Part shown: piece after piece, positions 22,825-36,100 of the stretch
How positions within the stretch are numbered: the stretch's first letter is position 1
Layout: each line of letters begins with the position of its first letter
Program-made: the position numbers and the translations under genes
The notes under the pieces: model-generated
Database searches by the model: none
The model's input: the letters and a program-made list of their open reading frames with translations, nothing else
What the model was told of the DNA's origin: nothing
Assembly: GCA_030272585.1 (NCBI GenBank)
Contig: BSYQ01000001.1
Location: forward strand, 5,890,001-5,954,000
Direction: 5' to 3'
DNA: 64,000 nucleotides
DNA from: Bryopsis sp. KO-2023
Taxonomy: Eukaryota; Chlorophyta; Ulvophyceae; Bryopsidales; Bryopsidaceae

Positions 22825-23541
22825 CTACATTGTCTCAAAAACGATGTCCATAAAATTGCCTGTCACGCCATATCCCTTTTTGTGGTTCTTGTAGTGATGG
22901 GAGAGATGCTTCGTTTTCAAGGCCCCCAAAATACCAAAAGGCATGCCAGCGTGATGAAACATGTAATGCACACAATCGTACAAAACATATGCCACGATCA
23001 AACCGCTCCCAACACACAAATTCACACCGGGCGACAGCACTAGTCCGAATGTTTTCAAAACCGCCCACATCATCAGCCCAATCATATGGGGAGGAAATAC
23101 CAATCTTCCAGCATCCGTTGGACATTTATGGTGCACACCATGAAATAAGAAGTGAAATGTTATGGCCCAGTAACCCGTCGGCTTCGTGTGGAAAAGAAAA
23201 CGATGGAAACCATACTCCAGAGGTTGCCAAAGCATGAATCCACAGAACAGACAGAGAAATCCATGCCCCCATGTCAGACATCCAGTAATCACCCCTCGTC
23301 GCAGACTGTACAATGCAAGCAGGAGCCAGAAGGGCACAATATACCAGGGAAAAGATGAGAGAGATTCGAGGACGTCTGATTCGAAAAGTCGCACACGTGT
23401 TGGCTGGGGTCTATGTACCCAGCTGTCGTACTGTTCACCAAGGAGGCCAACTTTAAACAGAGTGGGCTTCGTGACGTCGAGACTGGCCCCTCCCGAATTC
23501 TGAGTGATTTGTGGAGTCACTCGCTCCTCGATAGTTCCCAT
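22825..23541 (-). CDS. FAH: Fatty-acid / sphingolipid 2-hydroxylase, plant type
   Basis: A single-exon gene of 238 residues for an ER-membrane di-iron enzyme that puts a hydroxyl on carbon 2 of the N-acyl chain of sphingolipids. The start ATG is at 23541. The fatty-acid hydroxylase histidine motifs are in order: EYGFHRFLFH, FHGVHHKCPTD, YDCVHYMFHH and KTKHLSHHYKN, between four or so membrane segments. The conserved opening KPTLFKVGLLGEQYDSWVH and the end MDIVFETM match Arabidopsis FAH1/FAH2, also about 237 residues. Like those, and unlike yeast Scs7 or human FA2H, it has no cytochrome b5 domain, so electrons would come from a separate cytochrome b5. It is divergent from the CWF19L1-like gene. 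Confidence 0.93.
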   Translation of the reverse strand: MGTIEERVTPQITQNSGGASLDVTKPTLFKVGLLGEQYDSWVHRPQPTRVRLFESDVLESLSSFPWYIVPFWLLLALYSLRRGVITGCLTWGHGFLCLFCGFMLWQPLEYGFHRFLFHTKPTGYWAITFHFLFHGVHHKCPTDAGRLVFPPHMIGLMMWAVLKTFGLVLSPGVNLCVGSGLIVAYVLYDCVHYMFHHAGMPFGILGALKTKHLSHHYKNHKKGYGVTGNFMDIVFETM

Positions 23542-23902
23542 TTGGGCTTTGATCTGTCGTCTGTCGATATTTGCAGCTGCCTGGGTTTTTGGGTTTGGGA
23601 CATCGACCAGGAGAGCCTATAAAAGGACAGTTGTGAAAACACCTACCTATGAGCGGGCACGCCACGGGGTGGCTGCGCGATGTATTCGCTGTACGTTTCG
23701 TGTGAGATTGCCGATATGTCCGACCTGGCGCTTGAGATGGATGTTCTCACACTGTTATTCTCACACTATTCTTCTCACTCCAGCTTGTACCACCACTCGT
23801 ACAAGCAAGTGAAGGAATGACTAACGGCTGTACAACAGATACGGACTTCTCAAGTCTTTGGCCTCCCAATCACCGCCAAACCCTTTACTGTTGATCGAGG
23901 CT
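23542..23902. promoter_or_regulatory. Shared divergent promoter region FA2H / CWF19L1
   Basis: 361 bp between two start codons facing apart. Any upstream exon of either gene would have to lie here, but none is evident. No canonical TATA box is seen. Confidence 0.45.
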
Positions 23903-26900
23903 ATGGCGGTGCGTGCACTGTTTGCAGGGGCGTGCAATGGAGACCTGCAAGGCCTTTTCAAGAAAGTTTCGAAGGTCAACGCGAAAAACGGGCCCTTCTC
24001 CGTTCTCTTCTGCGTGGGAAACTTCTTTCCCCAGTCAGGTGCGAGATAGATGGATCTTATTGGTTGCTTTGGTCCAAAGCTTCTGCACCACGTTTCCATG
24101 GTCGCTGCGGGAGATGTGTTATATTTATGTTGGTGTTCGGTTGAGCGACGACTTTCCACATTGAGACTTGATGCAGTGCATGTTGGTGTTCGGTTGAGCG
24201 ACGACTTTCCGCACTGATACTTGATTCAGTGCATGTTGGAGTCGGAAGTCTGTAGTTATCAAAGCAACCGTCATCTTATGCTCGGAAGGTTTTCAATGGT
24301 CCTTGCATAGCACCTATTGATAAAAGCTGGGGTGTGCATTGTGTTTTTCAGTGGAATGAGGTTTTGAGTGTTGAGTTCCCAGAGTAAGACTGAGAATAAG
24401 CTAAAATTGTCATAATGCAATCTCCCCCAGTAACAGAAAAAACTGTGCACACAACTTTTCCAAAAGTTGAAAAAATCTCATTGTGAGGGGAGCAACATGG
24501 CAACAGTCTCCTCATCAGCCGAATTTTTTTTTCCAATGTCATGCATCCAAAACACCACTCTAAAAACAATGAGCTGATATCCGCTGCAGTGAAAAAAAAA
24601 AGTCAAAATAGCAGCAATGCCATAATAATGACGCATTTTTTCTGGCATTTATCCTCCAGGTCCAGAGGAGGACAGCTGTGAAGATATCAAAGTGACATCA
24701 GTGCTGGAGTCTGTCGAGGATGCTCCGGTCGACACTTACTTCATTGGTGGATATGGTGGGTTGTAAGCAGCCCCTTTCGTCGATGCTGGGCCCATCTTTT
24801 CGTCACAATCTGCTTCAACAAAGCCAGAATGTTAAAACTAGGCAGGCCAATGTTGTGACAGGAAATTGAGTACTTTTTTTTTACCCCCACCCCCCCTTTT
24901 TCAGGCAGGGGCTCGGAACTTGGATTGGCAGCTCTGCAGTCGGGAGATAGGAACATAACTTATCTTGGAAGGTCTGGAGTGGTAAGAAATCAAGTTTGCA
25001 TGCCATAGAAAAAGCTTGGTTGTGCTGATTGATTCTGAAAGTTGATCAATCCTTGATGAGAATTTGGGATCGCTGAAGGGGTCAATAATTATTTTATTTA
25101 TTTTATTTTATTTTGTAATTTTATTTCATGTTGTGTAGGTGGATGTCAAGGGGCTTTCTGTGGCGTTTTTGGATGGCATCTATGATGGGGATAGGTTCTG
25201 CGACGAAGATCCAGTTTGCAGCCGATACTACACCAGGAAAGACGTCGCTGATTTGAAGGAGAAAGTGAATGCCTGGGAGGGGGACATCGATATCCTGTTG
25301 ACCTGTGAGTGGCCCGATGGCATTCTGAAGGGATTGGCAAAAGGAGCTGCGGAAGGTGAAGCCCGACGACTCCTGCTGTGGAGTCTTGATGTACATGTAT
25401 GTGTGGAGTAAACTCCATTGTGTGGTTGCGTATATCCCCCCTAATTTATCATGTTAATTTGACTGTTTTTGGAGTCAGGGGTGGTGTGCTGTGGTTGCGT
25501 GAATGGCAATAAGAACCCCACCATAAATCCTATAAAGCACCATATATATGGTATCCAATTCAGGGCCAGGGAGTGAGTCTCTAAAAAAAACTATGATAAT
25601 AAGTGCCAGGTGGGATCACTGTTTTTCACCAGTAGTTTGAACGGCATCTGTTTTCTCAGGTCTTCCTGAAATAAATGGCAGTGGGCCGATCAGCGAGGTG
25701 GCTGCAATGGTGAGACCTCGATATCACATAGCCAGCGATGCTCCTGTGCACTTCCCGAGGCCCCCCTACGTCAACCCAGATTTGGGAGCTGGATCTCACG
25801 TCACTCGATTCATTTCTCTGTCTCCTCTGGGCATCCCGAAACAGAAGCCCTTGATTGCCTTGCAACTGACTTCGGCGGCCGACATGGACCCTCAAATGTT
25901 GCACATGCTGCCACCAGATTCCACCGACTTCCCTTACGGTCCGAAAACTCTGAGAAACCCAAAAAGAGCCTTAGAAACTGAGGTTAGTTCCAAGGTGGTG
26001 GTGGTGGTGGTGGGAAACGATCCTGTTTTTGCTGTCAATCAATGTTATTCCAGCGGGGCCTGTTAAAACCCTCTGTGTTGCCATCTGTCTTTGAGCCTGG
26101 ATGGTGAAAGAAATATAAATATAAATATCGGGCATTCTTTTTCACTCCACCTGGGAAAAATACCTATATTGTCAGAATAGGCAGTGTTTTGAAAGGGAGA
26201 CAGGTCGAGGCAGAGATGGGGAGGGGTGGGGGACTGGAAAAGAGCATGTTGGTTTCGGCATGAGTGAATCGAATCTTCGGTCTACTATCCTAGGCGTTTC
26301 CAGCTGTCCAAGCCGTCAACCCTCAGCTGCAATTTCCTGCGCTCATACAAGGGCTGCCCACCCTGCCAGCCGCTCAGAATCTCATGCCTCCTCCTTTAGC
26401 AAATCAAGTTGCACAGTTTGTCGGCCAAAGCAATTTTCAGCCCGGTCTGATAGAAGCTTCCCCCAACCCATGCGTGATAATTGTGCCTAGTAGCAACCCA
26501 CTCATCCCGTCGGTCAACCCCCAATTCCAAAACGTTCAGAACTTTGGGGGAGGAGTTAGTGGAGTGGATTTGATGGGTAGGATGCAGGTTGTTGGGCACA
26601 GTCAATCCCAGCTGGGTGAAACTGGTGGGGTGATGTCTGGTGGAAAGCGAGCGTTGGGATATGAGTCCAGGGCTGGTTTGTCTGACAATTACAGTCGAGA
26701 CTTGAACCATGTAGGCTGTTGCCCCCCCTCCTTTCGCCCTCCTCTGGCTGGCCGCCCATGCGTGGTCTCCCGCCGTTGATCCAATTTTTTTTTGCACCCC
26801 TCCCCCCCCCCCCCAAACCTCTTCCTCCTTTTTTTTTCTTTTTTTTCCCTTCCATCTCACCCTTTGGTTCGATTTCGCTTTGGAGCTTTCCTTTGGTCGT

Positions 26901-29268
26901 TACATTGATTGGCAGTGACTCGAAAATAACAAAAAAATGGTACCTTCTCTGCGAAACATACAAATAAATATGTTTTATTTCGCAGGAGGACTGATCACCA
27001 ATGGAAAGATTAAATTCGTCGATTCAATTTTTTTTTCAACACACTGGTGTTTTTGCAGGATGGTCAGGAGAGCTGGAGGTGGCAGCAACCCAAGAGGCTG
27101 AAAACGGTGAAACCAAGCAGGGGAACACCCGGTGTGGTGAAAGACCGGAGGAAAACTTGCTTCGTGAGTGGCTTGCCACTCTCCATGGAGGAAGCTGACG
27201 TGAAAGACCACTTTTCTAGAGTAGCGGAGGTGAGTTCAAAAACCCAAATATATATATATTTTCCTGATATGGTTATCAGGAAAATTTCAACATTTCAATA
27301 ACCCTCAGGAAAATTTCAACATTTCAATCGATGCGTGCGTGTGTATTTCAATTCTTTCCTCCTTTTAATTCTCCTCTGTAGAAAAAAACTCTGAATACAA
27401 AATAATTTTCTCCACAGGTCACGAGTATTTACAGGGGGACTAATGCGGAAGGAAAAATCAATTCTTGGGCGTTCATACAATTCGAGTCGGTGGAGGCGAT
27501 GCGACAAGCTTGCAGAGAACTGAACAATTCTGATTTCGGAGGATGCGACCTGAGAGTGGAGCCGGCGTCTATGAAGGACAGAAACGATATGAGGAACCCG
27601 AACAAGCCTGTGGATGGGTGTTGGTTTTGCTTGGGGTCGGATTCCTCCGACAAGGGGCTGGTTGCAAGTGTGGGGGCAGAATGCTACATTGCGATGGACA
27701 AGGGACCGATTTCCAGCGATCATGTTTTGATAATTCCGACGAGCCACCACTGCAACACTTTGCACATGCCTCAAGGGTAGGGTTGCATGACGAGCTGTTT
27801 CTCGCTGGATATCCAGTTTTTCTCCAAAAAATTATACAAAATTGAACATCCCTTGCACGAAGATAATACCTGAGGAGGATTCCGAATCTGTTGGTTTTTT
27901 TTGAAGCTCTTTTTTTTGGTTGCCTTATTTGTACGTGTGTATATATATGGATCTCTCTTCCATAGGTGTTACACGGAGTTGTGTGGATATATATCTGCTC
28001 TAAGAAGCATGTTCGCTGCTTCTGGTCGGAGTTTGGTTGCGTTTGAACGATTTCTCCGGTTGAAGAGGACTGGAGGAAGTCATTGCATTTTCAGTGTGAT
28101 TTCTATACCGGCTGAGAAAGAAGCTGAAGCAAAAAAGGTAAATAAAAAATGATAAAAATAAATAAAAATAAAGTTAGCACATCTTAAGCACATACAGCTC
28201 CTTTAAGATTGCCTGAAATTCCAAGTCGTAACCAAGTCAAAAATGACCAAGTGTGAGGGATGAGCAACAGACTTCGTTTGGCTTTTCGTATGTGGGGGTT
28301 GGGGGGGGGGGGAGGGGTCTGGCTTTGCGGAGAGGGCTCTTATTTTTGATGTGAACTAAATATAGTGAATGGACCATTGAATATGGATTCTTCCACTGCG
28401 TCTTGAAGCTTTATCATATCAAGGTTGATTTTGCCACACATTATGTCTATTTTCCTGACATCAAAATCTTTTTACGCGTCCTATCGTGTGGACTCAACCA
28501 TAGACCGGTGCCCATCTTGTTTTCATGCGGTGTTTTCATGTGATTTACACACTAACTCTTTGCCATGCTTTGATAGACCTTCATGAACATGTGCCGGAGT
28601 CATGGCTTGGACTTGATGTGCGTGGAAAACAAAGAGGGACAAGTTATGGAAAGGGAGGAAGTGCTCGACTTGGTGGGGGATGAAGAATATTTTATGGCGC
28701 TCATGCCTGATGGAACCAGATTAGTTCGACCAGTAACACGGTAAGAAGTTGTTAATCCACCCTTGTCTCCCCCTTTCCTACAAAGCCGGGATGGTCTTGA
28801 TATTTTTTTTGAACCCTGTGTTTCATGGAGAGTGGAGGGGTGATCTATGAGGAAGTATAGGGAGGGTAATGCAATTTCTTGCAATTTTCTCCTATGTATC
28901 TTTTCCAGAAATCTCAGGGAGGGGGTTTCTGGCACGAAGGCTTCGGCGACTATTCTGATTCTGATTTTGATCCTCCTCACTCTTTCCTTTTTGAACCTCT
29001 GCAAGAATTCTGATCTCTGAGTTTATACAGGAAGAGGGCTATGATAGTAAAGTGAAGCGTTTTGTTATTTTCCAGGATGGATAGGTTGCCTGTCACGTTT
29101 GGAAGGGAGGTGCTGTCGCTGCTGGTCGGAAAACCAGAGAGAACGAATTGGAAAATCTGTGTGGGTTCCGAGGAAGAAGAGAGGGCCAGAGTGGAAAGAT
29201 TCCGGAAAACTTTTGCACCGTTTGATATCATGAACAGAGGAGGAGACGAGGATAAGAACGAAAACTAG
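23903..29268 (+). CDS. CWF19L1: CWF19L1/Drn1-like splicing factor with an inserted RRM
   Basis: About eleven exons and 770 residues. The start is ATG 23903 and exon 1 ends at 24038. The N-terminus is the metallophosphatase-like domain of CWF19L1 (LLF/FLF-like start, VLFCVGNFFPQSG, ITYLGRSGV, DILLTCEWPDG, RPRYHIA). Exon ~26294-26709 adds a Gln/Asn/Pro-rich linker. Exons ~27060-27230 and ~27419-27778 encode an RRM (RNP2 CFVSGL, RNP1-like SWAFIQF). The second runs straight into the HIT-like CwfJ C1 domain (CWFCLGSDSSDKGLVASVG, GPISSDHVLIIP). The last exons carry the CwfJ C2 region (LPVTFGREVLSLL, RFRKTFAPFD). The family binds the spliceosome or debranching enzyme and acts in the nucleus. The histidine triad near GGSHCIFSV appears degenerate, as in relatives. 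The RRM between the two halves is unusual. Confidence 0.9.
24128..24233. repeat. 53-bp tandem duplication in CWF19L1 intron 1
   Basis: Two copies (24128-24180 and 24181-24233) start TGTTGGTGTTCGGTTGAGCG and differ at a few bases. A short third start (TGTTGGAGTCGG) follows. Confidence 0.9.
27276..27329. repeat. 24-bp direct repeat plus short hairpin in a CWF19L1 intron
   Basis: TCAGGAAAATTTCAACATTT recurs at 27276 and 27306. The first copy also pairs with ATTTTCCTGAT just upstream (27259-27269) to form an 11-bp stem. Confidence 0.85.
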
Positions 29269-32200
29269 AATGGAATTTTTGCTTTCTGAAATGAAAGCTT
29301 TTGCTGGGCAGCAGGGCGGGCTCTTGTTTGAGTGGGGGTGGGGTTGCTTGGATCTTTGATTTCAGGTCGATTTAAAGTGCCAAAAGTCGTCACGTGGATT
29401 GGCGTCTGTTTCGCTGTCACTGGTGTTTTGAAAGATTTGCTTAATTTAAAATGCTCTCTGATTGGCGAACACTGGTACCAACAGCTCAGATATATTGATG
29501 CTCTACTCTCCCCTCTTTTCCTCCTTGTTTTCCTTGTGGTCCTGTTCGTTCATGCTGGATCTTGAAAGGCACATGACCCATAGAGTGCTCGGGGGCAGGA
29601 AAGTTGGATTTTGTCAATAATAGAGTCGATGCCTACCCTAACCAAGGCTGGGGTTGTGATATTATTTTGGGAAGAGAGGTCCTTCATTCTCTTACCCATT
29701 GAAATCCTACCCATTTTTTTTTAAATGAAATTTCTTTCATTCTTTCTCTGTTTTATAAGAAAGACAGTTTCACTGAAGTTATAAGACTCATCAGTGGGTG
29801 TTTGTTGACACAGATTTCAATAAAACTTTGTTTACAGGTCACACTGATTGACTGCATGATTCGTTGAACCATGTACATACACACATCGCACGAAACTTCC
29901 CAATATACATGCACAACACACACACACACACACAGCAAAGCTTCGGAACAGAAGAAAAATGGTTTCAACACCCTCAAAAGGTGGGCTGTAGCACCACGCC
30001 AGACCCTGTTTTCCACACCCCAAACACATCACATCCATCGTTTCAAAAACCTTTTGTTCTTAAAAATCCAGAAATTACAGGCTTCCATTTCCCAGCAACA
30101 GACCCTTCCTCTCCGTGCATGACCGCAAAAGTTGACCCAGTGTTTGCACTGCTTGTCTGCACCCCATGTAATCACCACTACTTCGTACAGTTTGCAACAT
30201 TCATTACACGGAAGATTTCCCAACAAGATGCCCCGCGTGGGCCTGCTCTTCCCTACTGATACAATTGGGAGGAAACCCCACCTCTCACCATCAACCATCA
30301 AATCAAACAAAACACAGCCAAAATCCCAGCCAGAACCCCCCCCCCCCCCTCCCCAAACCCCCACCATAACCATCGAGGAATTGAAAAAGATAATGCATGC
30401 AAAAATAAAACGACAACGGCATTTAGAATCAAACACATGGCCTATGAAATATCACCCCACTACATCGTACTCAAAAAAATCCTGGAGCGTCCCAGGCAGA
30501 CCATGTGGAACAGATGAGAAATCCAGTCATCCTTTTTTTTATGTCTCCACAGATTTTGTGTTTTTGAATTTTTTTTTGTTTGTTGTTGCGACCCCCCCTC
30601 CCCCAAAACCAAAAAACAAAAAAAAAAAACAGGAACGGTTTATTTCTCTGTTTTTTCTTTTCTTTCTTGTTTTTCCTTTTTCTTAAATTGAAGAATTCGA
30701 TTGCATCTTGACCCCTATTATGCCCTTCCGAAAGTTTTCCGGAAGTCTTTCTGAGAAAAGACTACAAATCACTCGACGAAATCTAGGAAATAGAAACACC
30801 CTCCCGATCAGAAACCAGTGTTTTTTTTTTCCCTTTTTTTTCTTCCTTTTATCCCCAGCAAACAATTCTTTATCTACTTCACATGTACGCCAGGATGCCT
30901 TTTCCCTCATTTTGGTTTTTTCTTTCTGTAGTTTTTCCTTTTTATCTTTTTCTTTTTTTCAACCTTATTCTACCACCCCACCCATCATATCGGTGAAGAA
31001 AAAACACAGGCACACAGTCCAACAGAGCGAAATGATCTCAAACCCAACCACAATAATCAAAAGAACAGAAGAAAAAAAAGCCAAGCCCAATAAAACAGCA
31101 TAACAAACTCACTCCTCCTATACACCCATCATAATTTTCATGAAGCCATGTGTAAAAGAATGTCAAATGTTGCAGGACACAAAATACGATTTCCTGCACC
31201 TTGAGATTGTTGTTTTTTTCCCCCATTTTTCTTTCTTTCTTTTTTTCTTCCTTTTCTTTTTGCGGTTCCACCGTCGATTCCACGACAAGCCTAGAAGTCA
31301 GTTGTGAATAAGGGTGGCTGGTCATTCTTTATCTTTGCTTATAGAAACCTCACACCCCCTCACTGAGAAGACGGCACGAAATACCCCCCCCCCAAAAAAA
31401 AAGAAAACACAAACACACTACCAAGATCACATCATTCGGCAAAACATCCAACATCTCCACTGTAGTTCCCTTTCTTTCCAGATCCATGAAACTTCTGGAC
31501 CGGATACAACCAGAGGAGAAAATTCCAGGGATCATCACAATAAACAAAACTTTTCACACACACACACACAAACCTGCATCAACGTCACTCTTTTCTCAAC
31601 ACTCTTTCTTCTCCCCCCCTCCTTCCCCAACTTCCCCCCAATTTCCCTCGCCCCCTGTACAAAAATCAATCAAACCTCTTTGTTACCCCACAAAATACAC
31701 CACCACCTCATCTTTCACAACTTATTTTGTTTCCTTCTTTTTTTTTTTCTTTTTTTTTTCCCTCTTTCTCAGTCTTGTCCATCGTTCCACTTTTTTTTTT
31801 TTTTCACCACTTTCGAATCTTTTCCTTATCTTTTTTCAAAAAAACCCTTTTCGATCACACCAACCCTATTATCTGCGGTCCTCAATCCCTGATCTCCATA
31901 TGAGACTCGATATCGGCAAACTTCACGGACCTGACTAAAAAAGACACAAAAACACAAAAAAATTCAACGACCTTTTTACCAAACCACATAATGGTAACCT
32001 TTTTTTTCTTTTATCTATTCGTGTTTTCTCTCTCTTTTTTCTCTCTCTCTTCTTTGTCTTTTAACCTAATCCTTTCATTTTTTATTTTTTTCTTTTTCCC
32101 CTTCCCTCGATCTCTTGTTTTTTCCCTCTGTGTGGTGTGTATCCCCCAATCAGATCGACAGTGCCCCCAGCTCATGCTTGATTTTCTTACGAAAATATAA

Positions 32201-33155
32201 ATTGTTAAAAAATTATGAACATCCTACAAAAAAACAGCCCAACGAGAAACCCCTTTCGCTTGATACATATAAGATTGAATAAAAGCTTGACCAAAGCTTG
32301 GAAGTTACTTAGCCAAAATACCAGGGATGGATACAAGTTCAAAGGGAGAAAAAAAGGGGAGGAGACGCAATTGAGACTGGAAAAGGAAATAACAAAAAAA
32401 AATGGTACATTGTACAAACTGATTTGCCTCCCCTTTGTCTTCCTGCCTCCCCAACCCCCCCTTTTTCGAATATAACATACGCAAAACACCCTAAAAACCA
32501 TGTACCCTTTTGAATCCCTTTTTTTTTTCATAAAAACAAAGAAAAAGGGGGGGGGATCAGAACCATGTAGATTTTTTTTTTTCCAAAACAAAATATTCAT
32601 CAAAGAAGAGACATAAAAAAAAAAGAAAAAAAAAACATATCATAAAAGAAAAAAAAAAAGATTGAACACAAACAATTCGAAAACAAGTATTTATTTATTT
32701 TTCCCCCCTCCTGTATTTCTGTGGGTTTTTTTTCTCTCCCTCTCACTTTCTCCCCCCTCTCCTTGTTTTCGACATTTTCGAGTTATTTTTCTCCCACCCC
32801 TCGACACACATAAAACGCGGTCTATTCGATGGTTCATTCGTTCTCGTAAAACGGAAAGCCTCAAAAAAAAAAATCGATCAGTTTGCTCTATCTCTATCCT
32901 GTCTGAAATCTTTTTTTTCTCTCTATCCTACCTACCTATTCAATTCAAGAAAAATCATACACAAAGTACGATTTTCTCTCTTTTTTTTTCTTTCTTTTTT
33001 CATGCCACCAACCAACTCTACAAGTCATCGTTTTTTCGTTTTTTTTTTTTTCACTTGGAAGAGAAATGGCTGGGACCGGGTAAAATCATCAGTAAGTAAC
33101 GTTAAGAGCAATTGAACGCACATACAAAAACATATGCTGCCCCCCCTATACTATT
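29269..33155. other. 3.9-kb gene-free, pyrimidine-rich stretch
   Basis: This lies between the convergent 3' ends of the CWF19L1 and kinesin genes. From about 30.5 to 33.1 kb the plus strand is strongly C/T- and A-rich with very little G, including long T runs (31738-31760, 31790-31804) and C runs (30338-30350, 31386-31393). A CA repeat lies at 29918-29932. The open frames in it are low-complexity (Ser/Pro/Phe-rich) and I call none of them. Confidence 0.6.
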
Positions 33156-36100
33156 TCAGTATTTTCTACCCCACAGACAACACTCCCGCCGTTTCTTAGC
33201 ATGATTTTCTTCGCTGGGGGGCACCACAGGGTCGATGGGGGTGACCGGAACGATCTCTGCTATACTGGCCCGACGTTCGATTTGCGTTTCGACTTCTAAT
33301 TCTGCTACTTTGTCGTTATTAACAACAACAACAACATCATCATCATCATCTTTTTTTTCTTCTTTTTTTTCCAATTCTGGGGCATCGATATCAGTACTTC
33401 TCGTAAAGCACAACAGCTCGCTGGAGGTGAGTAAATCGTCGCTTTCGCAGACGAGCACGGTAAACGCATCGGACCCCCCATCGGACCCCCCACTCACATT
33501 GGATTCTTCATCGAACGAGTGCGTGGTGTTTCCATCCGAATCCCCCTTACCTCCCAACTCGCCGATATCCTTCATGGCGATTCCGTCACTCAGCTCAACA
33601 CTCGCATTCGTGAAGTCCCGGCTCCCCATAGCGAACGGTTCGATGTCGATTTCGAAGCTCTCCCCACCGGCTTGCTCCTCCCCTTCGGTTTCGCTCAGCT
33701 CCGATTCCGTGACTTCTGAAGTCTCCGCGATTCCCCCCATCACGTCGAAATCCTTGCTCCCGCCGACTTGCCATGATCGTGCCGAACCCAACGCCTCTTC
33801 TTCTTTCCTCAAGGCAGGGTCCAACGCTCCGACCGAAATCGGCAGCCCAGGGGAGTCCGGATCTTCTGTGGATGCCAGACTGTCATCAGCCTCGTTGTCA
33901 GCTTCTCCACTGAAATAGGTTTCCATCACATTCCTTTCCAGTGTCAATTGCTTCAAAATGCTATCCTCATCTGAGTACACACTTTGGGGAGCAGGGGAAT
34001 TCTCGGAGGTCCAGTCTCTGGATGTGGAGTGCACGACCTTCATGGATTTTCGGCGAGCGAGAGACATCCTTGCCTGAACGTGGTGGATTTTGGAGGGGTT
34101 TTGGTTTTCCTCCCTCTGGGCGTTCTTGACGATCTCCAGCTCGGCATTGAGCTGAGCGATGATTTCGTCGCCTTGGCGTTTTTCTCTCTGCACGGCTCGG
34201 CACCCTTCGTCACGGAGGGCGTCGATTTCCAACCGTGCACCAGTCAATTGCGCAGCCAGCAAGATGGAGTCTTCCAAAACCTGTGCATTGGAAATCGAGC
34301 AGGTTGGTGAGGTCCGCCGACGCTTCGGCATCCTCAATAATTCGCGAAGGCAATAATAATGTTGGTAGAGATCTGGAATCAATGGGTTTTTTTTGGTTTT
34401 TTTGGGGTTTTTTTTGATTTTTTCCCCTGGGCGGGTTTTCAGGTCACCTGCCCCTTCTCTTCCCACACTTGCTTCACAAGATGTTTGAGGTCTTGACAAG
34501 CGGGGCAGTTCTTCTCGACACGGAGGGTGTAGACTTCATCGAAGTCCTCCATGAGGTCAGATTTGGAATCAGAGAGTGTGAATGTTGTCGTGGAATGCAT
34601 CTCTCCTCTGGAATCCAGCGAACTGTCGGTTGTGGGGGGGTTTGCAGCTGGGCCCTGCAAAAATTGAAAAGAAAAAAAAAGAATTTGGAACATTTTGTTG
34701 TTTGCAAGATACTTCATTCTAAATAAAAAAAGAATCCTCGATTTATTTTTCATCCTTATTTATGGATACTCTTTTTACCTTAGCCAACCGTTCAGCTTCT
34801 CTGTATTTCAGCTGGGCAACCTCTGCCTTCAGCCTTGCAATTTCTTCACGCAAGGCAGTGACATCTCCTCCACAACTTTCATTGATAACAGCCTGGCGAA
34901 GTCAGAAAAAATGCACAAAATTCAAAATTCACTTGGTTTTCCGACCATCTCACAGACTTTGATTTCACTACACCTGCACAGACGACCCAAACAGGGGAAA
35001 AAAAAAACAAAAAAAGCACAAAAATAAGTTGACAATTTAAATGCAGCAGCAGCAGCAGCGATGCCTTGCCTTGTTCTTTATTCTCTTCGCGCCTCTGGCG
35101 AAACGTAATGTGCTCAAGCTTTCGTCCATGTTCTTGATGGTCGGACTCATGTTGGCAATCATCACCGTCTTCGAATTTCCTCCCAGCGAGTCCTGCACAA
35201 AAATGACCGTGACTAATCAATCAATCTATTCGAATATCAAATATTGTTAAGATCTTTATTGTAAAATAATATCTCATAATCTAATGTGCCCCCAAGACTC
35301 ATCCTTTGCAACGGCAAGTGTTTGCATTGCGTACCTGGAGCAGGAACGTCAATTTTGAATCTCTGTAAGGCACATGCTTTTCTTTTCCCTGCTGCTGATC
35401 AGCCAAGGACATGATGACATGGCCCAGAGTGGAAAGCGATTTGTTAATACCGCACGCTTCCTTTAGCCGTTCTCCTTTTGCCCCAGTAGACTTTTGTCTT
35501 TCGCTCCCTGAGAACCGGTGGATCGAAAGCATGTAAAGCATTGACCGACTTTCCATTTTAAGGGAAAAAACAGAACTAATTTTATATGGTTTGCATATGA
35601 CAGCAACTATTAAACAGACAGCCTATGCAGATCCAACACCCCTTTCAAAGCACATCCCACCACTCAGTTCACAGTCATGCGGTGTATTGTGGGAAAACTG
35701 CGATTTTGTCTTTCACGACCCACCAGCCAAGTCGACAAGGTTCAATCTGGAGCACTTTGTTGTGACGATTCCATTCTCGTCCGTCATTTTCCAAGATATG
35801 GTGCAAATGAGGACCACATGCGATCTACTCGATTCCCTGTTCATGTTCGTTTCCGCCACCTGGCGATTCTCATTGCCTTCATTCACGAGGACGAGCACCC
35901 CAGCAACTGCAGCCAACAAATAAAGAAAACATACATAAGTAAGCCAGCGACAGTGTCTTTACTCAGTTCATCACCAATAATTGACCAGAAGGTATCGAAG
36001 GTTATCCAGCAAAACAGTTATGGAATGATGTGGGGCACAACATAATTGTGAATTGGCGATTTAAACAATTACTAGTTCATTCTCGAGTTCGCCCCCCAAG

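Noticed and set aside
29332-29565. 77-codon plus frame with hydrophobic stretches
   Set aside because: Starts at GTG rather than ATG and has no family signature; lies just past CWF19L1.
31314-32200. Several long open frames of Ser/Pro/Phe-rich peptides
   Set aside because: They follow from T/C-rich low-complexity DNA, occur in overlapping frames and have no domain.
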